Shown: one piece after another, positions 16,700 through 21,787 of the stretch
Position numbering within the stretch: the first letter of the stretch is position 1
How the letters are laid out: each line of letters begins with the position of its first letter
NCBI GenBank assembly: GCA_946482635.1
Contig: CAMLSG010000075.1
Span: forward strand, 1 to 21,787
Direction of reading: 5' to 3'
DNA length: 21,787 bases
Origin: an uncultured Duganella sp.
GTDB lineage: Bacteria; Pseudomonadota; Gammaproteobacteria; Burkholderiales; Burkholderiaceae
Program-made: the position numbers and the translations under genes
The notes under the pieces: model-generated
Databases searched by the model: none
Told to the model about the DNA's origin: nothing
What the model saw: only the letters and a program-made list of their open reading frames with translations

Positions 16700-16740
16700 C
16701 ATGTGCGTATGCAGCATAATATCGCTTGTTTGCGCACATG
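16700..16740. promoter_or_regulatory. inverted repeat directly before the small membrane protein gene
   Basis: CATGTGCG (16700-16707) and CGCACATG (16733-16740) are perfect inverted arms around 25 nt. The loop holds a second palindrome, TATGC-A-GCATA (16708-16718), and a -10-like CATAAT (16715-16720). The right arm touches the GGGAG ribosome binding site of the next ORF, so it could be an operator over the promoter or an RNA switch on translation. Confidence 0.4.
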
Positions 16741-16749
16741 GGAGAATGA

Positions 16750-16848
16750 ATGACTAGCCTGATCGTTTCAATTGCCGTCGTCCTGGGCGGTCTTTTCGTT
16801 GCCGGCTACGGCTTTGTCACCTTGATGAGCCGCCTGCAATCCCGCTAG
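16750..16848 (+). CDS. 32-aa single-pass membrane protein, unknown function
   Basis: ATG at 16750 with GGGAG (16740-16744) at 5 nt, an ideal ribosome binding site. The peptide is MTSLIVSIAVVLGGLFVAGY, then GFVTLMSRLQSR. Residues about 4-26 form one hydrophobic helix, with a basic C-terminal tail (SRLQSR), the typical build of bacterial small membrane proteins. It lies 90 bp after the serine hydrolase and has its own inverted repeat upstream. Its last 32 bp overlap, on the opposite strand, the 3' end of the solute-binding protein gene. I do not recognise the family. It does not match the short subunits I know (CydX, KdpF, CcoQ), and no cognate complex is nearby. It is too short for ordinary gene callers. 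Confidence 0.65.
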   Translation: MTSLIVSIAVVLGGLFVAGYGFVTLMSRLQSR

Positions 16849-17674
16849 GAAGTTCCAGCTCAAATACCTTGCGCTTGCGCGCCGCGATTTCCCCCAGGGC
16901 GCGCTGGAAAGCCGGGTAACCATTCAAAAGCTTGTCGAAACTGCCATCGGCTTGCGCCAGTTTCAAGCCCCTCTCCACCCTTTCCGCCATTGCCTTGTTG
17001 TCCTTGCTGACGAAGAAATAGAAAGGCACGCGGTAATGCAGGAAGATGGTCGGCTCCACCATCAAGCCATCCTTGCCATATACCTGTTCTTCCGCCCAGG
17101 CTTCGTGTACGCCGCGCGGCATGTAGTCGAAGCGCTTTGCTTTCAGCATCGGGAACAGGGAACTGTAATTGACCGTTGTTTCGACCGGCAGGCCGTTGTG
17201 GCGCAGCACGTCCACGGAAGGCCAGTTGACGCCCGCGCCGGCCGTAAGCCTGCGCAGTCCTGCCAGGGAATGCACGTTGCGGAAGCGGACTTCATCTTCC
17301 TTGCGGATCATGAAGACGCGATAGTCGTTCAGGTCGCGTACCAGCGAAATGCGGATCGGCAGCAGCTCGCGTTCGCGCTGGGCGTTCGTGCCGTCCCACA
17401 TGATATTGATCACGCCATTGCGTTTTAGTTCCAGGGCGCGGCGTGGGCTGGTCAGCTCGTGCGGATAGAACTCGATCGAGAACGGGCCCTCCGTTTTTTC
17501 CAGCGCCAGGCGCAGCAAGAGATGGAAGTACGTGACCTGTACTTCGGAACCCGGCGTAACCGAGGGCAGGACGAAGCGCATCAGCGGCGCATTGGCCGCA
17601 TCGCCCGCATTGGCCAGGGTGGATGCTGCCGCCAGCAGCAGGCCGGCGGCAGCGCGTTGCAGCTTTTTCAGCAC
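16817..17674 (-). CDS. periplasmic solute-binding protein (SBP family 3-like), orphan
   Basis: 285-aa protein with a signal peptide (MLKKLQRAAAGLLLAAASTLANA, cut before Gly24) and the two-lobe pattern of amino-acid-type binding proteins: INIMWDGTNAQRERELLPI in the first lobe, and FYFFVSKDNKAMAERVERGL plus a terminal YPAFQRAL helix in the second. The start is GTG 17674, three bases after the TAA of the upstream methyltransferase gene, with no clear ribosome binding site of its own, so it is probably coupled. No permease or ATPase gene is adjacent, so it may act as a sensor or extracytoplasmic ligand binder rather than a transporter part. The C-terminus continues past a natural-looking FELELP end into SGIAGGSSR, the part that overlaps the small membrane protein gene on the other strand. 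Confidence 0.8.
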   Translation of the reverse strand: MLKKLQRAAAGLLLAAASTLANAGDAANAPLMRFVLPSVTPGSEVQVTYFHLLLRLALEKTEGPFSIEFYPHELTSPRRALELKRNGVINIMWDGTNAQRERELLPIRISLVRDLNDYRVFMIRKEDEVRFRNVHSLAGLRRLTAGAGVNWPSVDVLRHNGLPVETTVNYSSLFPMLKAKRFDYMPRGVHEAWAEEQVYGKDGLMVEPTIFLHYRVPFYFFVSKDNKAMAERVERGLKLAQADGSFDKLLNGYPAFQRALGEIAARKRKVFELELPSGIAGGSSR

Positions 17675-17677
17675 CGA

Positions 17678-18493
17678 TTACTGCGGCTTGACGAACTTCA
17701 GCGTCATGCGGTCGCTCTCGCCGATGGCGGCGTACTTGGCGCGGTCCTTGTCCTTGTTGGTGAAGGTTGGAGGCAGGGCCCACACGCCGTTTTCATGGTT
17801 GGCATCGTCCTTGGCATTGGCGTTGACCTCGGACTTGGCGACCAGCTTGAAGCCGGCCTGCTCGGCCATCTTGATGACGTAGGCTTCGTGCATATAGCCG
17901 GTGCTGGCTTTGGCGTCCTGGGTCATGGCGGACGGCAGCCGGTGTTCTTCCACGCCGAAGATGCCGCCTGGTTTCAGGGTGTCGTAGATGCTGGCCATCA
18001 GCTTTTTCATGTTCTCGTCGCCGGTGCCGATCCAGTTATGGATGTTGCGGAACGTGAGCACCATGTCGGCGCTGCCCTTCGGCGCGTAGGTATAGACGCC
18101 GTTGCCCGGCTCGAAGGCGCCCAGCACCACCTTGTCGCGGCCCGGCTGCTTGGCCAGGAACTCCTGGAAGCGTTCAGCCGACTTGCGCACGCGCTCGTCG
18201 GCCGATTGCGGGCTGGAGCCGGCGGTAATCAGCTTGCCCTGGTCGCGCAGGTAAGGGGCCAGGATTTCGGTGTACCAGCCGCCGCCCGGCGACAGTTCGA
18301 CCACCGTCATGTTCGGCTTGATGCCGAAGAAGGTCAGGGTCTCGTAAGGGTGGCGGAACTGGTCGCGTTTGACGTTGTCCGCGTTGCGGGTAGGGCTGGC
18401 AATGGCAGCTTTTAGGGCAGGATCGGCCAGTGCAACGCCGGAAAAACCGGTAAAGCCAACGGCCAGCAGGCCGGCCAGGACGTACTGTTTCAT
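17678..18493 (-). CDS. class I SAM-dependent methyltransferase-like protein with signal peptide
   Basis: 271 aa; resembles the predicted methyltransferases of COG4798. ATG 18493 has a strong ribosome binding site (AAAGGAGA at 7 nt). Residues 1-23 (MKQYVLAGLLAVGFTGFSGVALA) are a signal peptide. The Rossmann motif I is VVELSPGGGWYTEIL (64-78), followed by DMVLTFRNIHNWIG (motif IV region) and TLKPGGIFGVEEHR (motif VI region). The second half has the YMHEAYVIKMAEQAGFKLV helix typical of this family. A SAM-dependent enzyme outside the cytoplasm is odd, because the periplasm has no known SAM supply. Either it binds another ligand, or it stays membrane-anchored on the inside. It is the first gene of an operon with the solute-binding protein. 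Confidence 0.85.
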   Translation of the reverse strand: MKQYVLAGLLAVGFTGFSGVALADPALKAAIASPTRNADNVKRDQFRHPYETLTFFGIKPNMTVVELSPGGGWYTEILAPYLRDQGKLITAGSSPQSADERVRKSAERFQEFLAKQPGRDKVVLGAFEPGNGVYTYAPKGSADMVLTFRNIHNWIGTGDENMKKLMASIYDTLKPGGIFGVEEHRLPSAMTQDAKASTGYMHEAYVIKMAEQAGFKLVAKSEVNANAKDDANHENGVWALPPTFTNKDKDRAKYAAIGESDRMTLKFVKPQ

Positions 18494-18560
18494 TCAGGAG
18501 TCTCCTTTTTTCGTTGGGCAGGCGACGCAGCGGGTCCGGTCGCCCGGGACTTGATGATCG

Positions 18561-18576
18561 TGCAAGCTGGCCGCCC
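18561..18576 (-). promoter_or_regulatory. sigma-54-like -24/-12 element before the methyltransferase operon
   Basis: Read on the minus strand, GGC at the -24 position and TTGCA at -12 are present with the diagnostic GG-N10-GC spacing; the other -24 bases do not match. The predicted transcript start near 18550 leaves a leader of about 57 nt. A repeat array that could bind an enhancer protein lies just upstream. Confidence 0.3.
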
Positions 18577-18581
18577 GGTCA

Positions 18582-18622
18582 AGTGTCCGCGCGGACGGTG
18601 TGCGGACACTGCCCGGACACTG
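18582..18622. repeat. 11-bp tandem repeats (CGGACACTG) with one inverted copy
   Basis: CGGACGGTG (18592), CGGACACTG (18603) and CGGACACTG (18614) start exactly 11 bp apart, one helical turn. An inverted copy AGTGTCCG(C) at 18582-18590 forms a 9-bp dyad with 18602-18610. The array lies between two divergent transcription units (methyltransferase operon and tldD-like gene) and looks like a multi-site operator. The protein that would bind it is not encoded here. Confidence 0.45.
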
Positions 18623-18698
18623 GAAAATGAAATGGGGACGTACCCCCTTTTAAAAGAAATTTCCTTTTAAATGGGGTACGTCCCCATTTAATTTTCCA
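18621..18698. repeat. REP-like long palindrome, family B
   Basis: Arms of 26 nt (18621-18646 and 18673-18698) are inverted copies with a single mismatch; the core is AAATGGGGACGTACCCC. The 26-nt loop continues with weaker AT-rich pairing. Together with the adjacent tandem repeats it fills much of the 307-bp divergent gap. It has no sequence similarity to family A at 81-155. From memory, this GGGGACGTACCCC palindrome is also dispersed in Oxalobacteraceae genomes. No T-run follows, so it is not a good terminator. Confidence 0.7.
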
Positions 18699-18720
18699 AT
18701 TGTTTCAGCTTTGTACAAGC

Positions 18721-18751
18721 TTTACACAATGGCATAAAAATTGCGTACGAT
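18721..18751 (+). promoter_or_regulatory. weak promoter candidate for the tldD-like operon
   Basis: TTTACA (18721-18726) and TACGAT (18746-18751) are recognisable -35 and -10 hexamers with a 19-bp spacer, slightly long. They lie 50 bp before the tldD-like ATG in an AT-rich stretch right after palindrome B. Confidence 0.3.
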
Positions 18752-18800
18752 TTGATCCCTGCAAGCTGTCTTAGGTAAAAACGATAACCCTGGAGAGACT

Positions 18801-20435
18801 ATGGAACGACGTGCATTCCTCAACATGAGCGGCGGTGCAATGGCCGCCATGATGATGCCTTTTGGCCGCGCCATTGCGGCCGACGAGCTGGTAAAGCCCG
18901 TGGAAGTGAAGTTCAAGAAGATGCTGGCAGATACCGCGCTGACCGCGGCCACCCAGGCTGGCGCCAGCTACTGTGACGTGCGCATCGGGCGCTACCTGAA
19001 CCAGTTCATCACTACCCGTGACCTGAACATCGAAAACGTCACCAATACCGAATCGGCCGGCGTCGGCGTGCGCGTGATCGCCAACGGCGCTTACGGCTTT
19101 GCCGCTACCAGCGACATGTCGCCGGACGGCGTGGCCGGCGCGGCACGCCAGGCGGTCGCCATCGCCAAGGCCAATGCCAAGCTGCAGGCAGCCGGCGTGC
19201 AGCTGGCGCCGACGCCGGGCGTGGGCGAAGTGTCGTGGGCGACGCCGATCAGGAAAGACTGGCGCACGGTGCCGATCAAGGAGAAGGCCGACCTGCTGAT
19301 CACCGCCAACAAGGGCGCGCTGGAAGCCGGGGCTTCCTTCATCCAGTCCTTGCTGTTCCAGGTCAACCAGCAAAAGTACTTCGCTTCGACCGACGGTTCC
19401 TACATCGACCAGGACCTGCATCGCCTGTGGGTGCCGTTCTTCGCTACCGCCGTCGACAAGTCGACCGGCAAGTTCCGCAGCCGTTCCGACCTGGGCACGC
19501 CGGTAGGCATGGGCTATGAGTACCTGGATGGCCGCAAGGAAGACAAGATCAAGGCCGCGGGCGGCGTCGCTACGCTGTACAACCGAACCTACGACCTGGT
19601 TGAGGATGCGAAGGCCGCCGGCCGCCAGGCCAAAGAGAAGCTGACCGCCAAGTCGGTCGAGCCGGGCAAGTACGACTTGGTGCTGTCGCCGGAACACATG
19701 TGGCTGACCATCCACGAATCCGTCGGCCACCCGACCGAACTCGATCGCGTGCTGGGCTACGAGGCCAACTTCGCCGGCACTTCCTTTGCCACGCTGGACA
19801 AGCAGCAGTCGAAGAAATTCAAGTACGGTTCGGACCTGGTCAACATCGAGGCCGACAAGACCATCCAGGGCTCCCTGGGTGCGGTCGGCTACGACGACGA
19901 AGGCGTCAAGTGCAAGAAGTGGGACATCATCAAGGACGGCATCCTGGTCAACTATCAGGCCACGCGCGACCAGGCGGCGGTGATCGGCGAAAAAGAATCG
20001 CACGGCTGCTCCTACGCGGACTCCTGGAGCAATGTGCAGTTCCAGCGCATGCCGAACGTTTCGCTCAAGGCGGGCAAGAAGAAGCTGACCCCGGACGAAC
20101 TGGTGAAAGACGTGAAGAAGGGCATCTACATCGTGGGCGCCGGTTCCTTCTCGATCGACCAGCAGCGCTACAACTTCCAGTTCGGCGGCCAGATGTTCTA
20201 CGAGATCAAGGACGGCAAGATCGGCCAGATGCTGGAAGACGTGGCTTACCAGTCGAATACCCAGGAATTCTGGAACGCCTGCACCGCCATGTGCGATGAG
20301 CGCGACTGGCGCATGGGCGGTTCCTTCTTCGACGGCAAAGGCCAGCCGATGCAGGTGAGCGCGGTGTCGCACGGTTCGTCAACTTCGCGATTCAACGGCA
20401 TCAACGTGATCAACACTGCCCGCAAGATCGGCTAA
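18801..20435 (+). CDS. TldD-like metalloprotease with twin-arginine signal
   Basis: 544 aa, against about 480 for E. coli TldD. TldD/TldE pairs form a cylinder-shaped protease that degrades unfolded peptides and, in E. coli, trims the microcin B17 leader. ATG 18801 has GGAGA at 4 nt. The N-terminus MERRAFLNMSGGAMAAMMM is a twin-arginine (RRxFL) signal, with cleavage expected near AIAA (about residue 27), so the folded protein should be exported. The TldD zinc motif HExxxH is present as H305-ESVG-H310, followed by the characteristic PTELDRVLGYEANFAGTSF. The C-terminal GKGQP region is recognisable, but the Cys metal ligand of E. coli TldD appears replaced there (FFDGKGQP); Cys494 and Cys498 lie nearby. 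It is probably a paralogue of the cytoplasmic housekeeping TldD, so no gene symbol is assigned. It forms an operon with the partner gene 16 bp downstream. Confidence 0.93.
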   Translation: MERRAFLNMSGGAMAAMMMPFGRAIAADELVKPVEVKFKKMLADTALTAATQAGASYCDVRIGRYLNQFITTRDLNIENVTNTESAGVGVRVIANGAYGFAATSDMSPDGVAGAARQAVAIAKANAKLQAAGVQLAPTPGVGEVSWATPIRKDWRTVPIKEKADLLITANKGALEAGASFIQSLLFQVNQQKYFASTDGSYIDQDLHRLWVPFFATAVDKSTGKFRSRSDLGTPVGMGYEYLDGRKEDKIKAAGGVATLYNRTYDLVEDAKAAGRQAKEKLTAKSVEPGKYDLVLSPEHMWLTIHESVGHPTELDRVLGYEANFAGTSFATLDKQQSKKFKYGSDLVNIEADKTIQGSLGAVGYDDEGVKCKKWDIIKDGILVNYQATRDQAAVIGEKESHGCSYADSWSNVQFQRMPNVSLKAGKKKLTPDELVKDVKKGIYIVGAGSFSIDQQRYNFQFGGQMFYEIKDGKIGQMLEDVAYQSNTQEFWNACTAMCDERDWRMGGSFFDGKGQPMQVSAVSHGSSTSRFNGINVINTARKIG

Positions 20436-20451
20436 GGCGAAAGGACTACGA

Positions 20452-21787
20452 ATGAAGATCCTGAATCAGGAAGAGACCAAGCGCATCTCCGACAAGGTCA
20501 TGTCGCTGAGCAAAGCCGATGAGTGCATCGTCACCATCAACGGCAGCCGCACCGGCAATATCCGCTATGCGCGCAATGCCGTGTCGACTGCCGGCCTGGT
20601 GGAAAATACCCAGCTGTCCGTGGCGGTCGCCTTCGGCAAGAAGCAGGGCACTGCAGTCATCAACGAGTTCGACGACAAGTCGCTGGCGAAAGCCGTGCAG
20701 CGCGCGGAAGAACTGGCGAAACTGGCGCCGGAAAATCCGGAGTTCATGCCGACGCCGGACAAGCAGGCGTTCAAGGGCTCCGACACTTTCAGCAAGTCGA
20801 CCGACGCGATCAATCCTGAGTACCGTGCGCAGGTGGCGGCTTACAGCATCGAGGCCTGCAAGAAGAAGGGCCTGGTCGCTGCCGGCTTCTTTACCGACCA
20901 GTCCTCGTTCGAGACCGTCGCCAACTCGCGCGGCGTGTTCGGCCACCAGTCGCAGACCGGCATCGACTTCACCTGCACCGTGCGTACTGAAGATGGCCGC
21001 GGTTCGGGCTGGGTGCGCCGCGATGCGCAGGACGTCAATCGCTTCGATCCGCGCGCAGCGGCTGAAGTGGCGATGGAAAAGGCGATCCGTTCGGCTGAGG
21101 CCAAGGCGCTGGAGCCTGGCCGCTATACGGTGATCCTGGAACCTGCCGCCACTTCCGACCTGCTGGCATTCATGTTCAACAGCTTCGACGCACGTTCGGC
21201 CGACGAGGGCCGCAGCTTCCTGGCCAAGAAGGGCGGCGGCAACCGCATGGGCGAAAAACTGTTCGACGAGCAGGTGAACGTGTGGGCCGATCCGTGGGAC
21301 AAGGATATTCCCGTCCTGCCATGGGATAACCAGACCTTGCTGGCGCGCGAGCGCATGGACATCATCAAGAACGGCAAGATCGCTTCGATGAACTACTCGC
21401 CGTTCTGGGGCAAGAAACAGGGCCAGCGCGCGGTGGGCCAGCCGGGCAATATCATCATGTCCGGCGGTTCCAAGTCGACCGAGGAGCTGATTGCTTCGAC
21501 CAAGAAGGGCATCCTGGTGACCCGCACCTGGTATATCCGCATGGTCGACCCGCAAACCGTGCTGCTGACCGGCCTGACCCGCGATGGCACTTTCTACATC
21601 GAGAACGGCAAGATCAAGCATCCGGTGAAGAACTTCCGCTTCAATGAAAGTCCGGTAACGATGTTGAATAACATCGAGGAACTGGGCCGCCCGGAAGTGC
21701 TGGCGGGCGACGAGTCGCAGTTCCAGTTGCTGATTCCGGCCATGAAGGTGCGGGACTTCAACTTCACCTCTTTGTCTGACGCTGTTT
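20452..21787 (+). CDS. TldE/PmbA-like partner protein (3' end at window edge)
   Basis: At least 445 aa (E. coli PmbA/TldE has 450). ATG 20452 has AAGGA at 6 nt. The sequence ends in VRDFNFTSLSDAV right at the window edge, which looks like the natural C-terminus with only the stop codon missing. It shares the fold of the TldD-like protein but has no HExxxH motif, as expected for the non-catalytic TldE subunit. Recognisable parts: FETVANSRGVFGHQSQT in the N-terminal domain, and GRYTVILEPAATSDLLAFM and NIIMSGGSKSTEELIAST in the C-terminal domain. It has no signal peptide or Tat motif, unlike its partner, so export would require travelling with the Tat-bearing subunit. Confidence 0.9.
   Translation, partial: MKILNQEETKRISDKVMSLSKADECIVTINGSRTGNIRYARNAVSTAGLVENTQLSVAVAFGKKQGTAVINEFDDKSLAKAVQRAEELAKLAPENPEFMPTPDKQAFKGSDTFSKSTDAINPEYRAQVAAYSIEACKKKGLVAAGFFTDQSSFETVANSRGVFGHQSQTGIDFTCTVRTEDGRGSGWVRRDAQDVNRFDPRAAAEVAMEKAIRSAEAKALEPGRYTVILEPAATSDLLAFMFNSFDARSADEGRSFLAKKGGGNRMGEKLFDEQVNVWADPWDKDIPVLPWDNQTLLARERMDIIKNGKIASMNYSPFWGKKQGQRAVGQPGNIIMSGGSKSTEELIASTKKGILVTRTWYIRMVDPQTVLLTGLTRDGTFYIENGKIKHPVKNFRFNESPVTMLNNIEELGRPEVLAGDESQFQLLIPAMKVRDFNFTSLSDAV

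Noticed and set aside
16700..16740. Inverted repeat as terminator of the solute-binding protein transcript
   Set aside because: On the minus strand the dyad is followed by AAAGATTCTC rather than a T-run, and it is 77 bp beyond the stop codon. A regulatory role for the small ORF fits better.
18771..21621. Long minus-strand frames opposite the TldD/TldE-like pair
   Set aside because: Shadow frames without motifs; the plus strand has ribosome binding sites, a Tat signal and HExxxH.

Overview
The window looks like a stretch of chromosome from a GC-rich betaproteobacterium, most likely the Massilia/Duganella/Janthinobacterium group (Oxalobacteraceae). This rests on the high GC and GC-rich third codon positions, the signal-peptide style, and two families of REP-like palindromes that I associate from memory with that group. 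It could not be tested here. I saw no rRNA, tRNA, CRISPR array, transposase or prophage gene.

Left part (1-4324). The last codons of an unidentified gene are followed by a 75-bp near-perfect palindrome plus a T-run, which can terminate transcription from both sides. Next come a TonB-dependent outer-membrane receptor (minus strand) and, divergently, a secreted GH35 beta-galactosidase. Their shared promoter region holds four CTTTCG direct repeats spaced 20-22 bp apart. Together the pair resembles a small carbohydrate-scavenging locus.

Middle (4325-16659). A leader with a hairpin and a possible upstream ORF precedes a giant (about 2,880 aa) cyclic beta-1,2-glucan synthase of the NdvB/ChvB/Cgs type (GT84 + membrane segments + glycoamylase-like domain + GH94). 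It is followed, on the same strand, by a secreted M1 zinc aminopeptidase whose stop codon overlaps (ATGA) the start of a secreted class C beta-lactamase-family serine hydrolase.

Right part (16660-21787). A 32-codon single-pass membrane protein gene with a good ribosome binding site overlaps, tail to tail, a two-gene minus-strand operon: a methyltransferase-fold protein with a signal peptide, then an orphan periplasmic solute-binding protein. Upstream of that operon are a sigma-54-like promoter, an 11-bp tandem repeat array and a second, unrelated 78-bp palindrome. Then a TldD-like metalloprotease carrying a twin-arginine signal is followed 16 bp later by a TldE/PmbA-like partner without any signal, cut by the window end at about its stop codon.

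Most of the encoded enzymes carry export signals, so the window is largely envelope and periplasm biology: outer-membrane uptake, periplasmic glycan synthesis, peptide and glycoside hydrolysis. The least conventional parts are the Tat-exported TldD/leaderless TldE pair, the secreted methyltransferase-solute-binding protein operon, the hidden small membrane protein, and the phased repeat arrays in two promoter regions.
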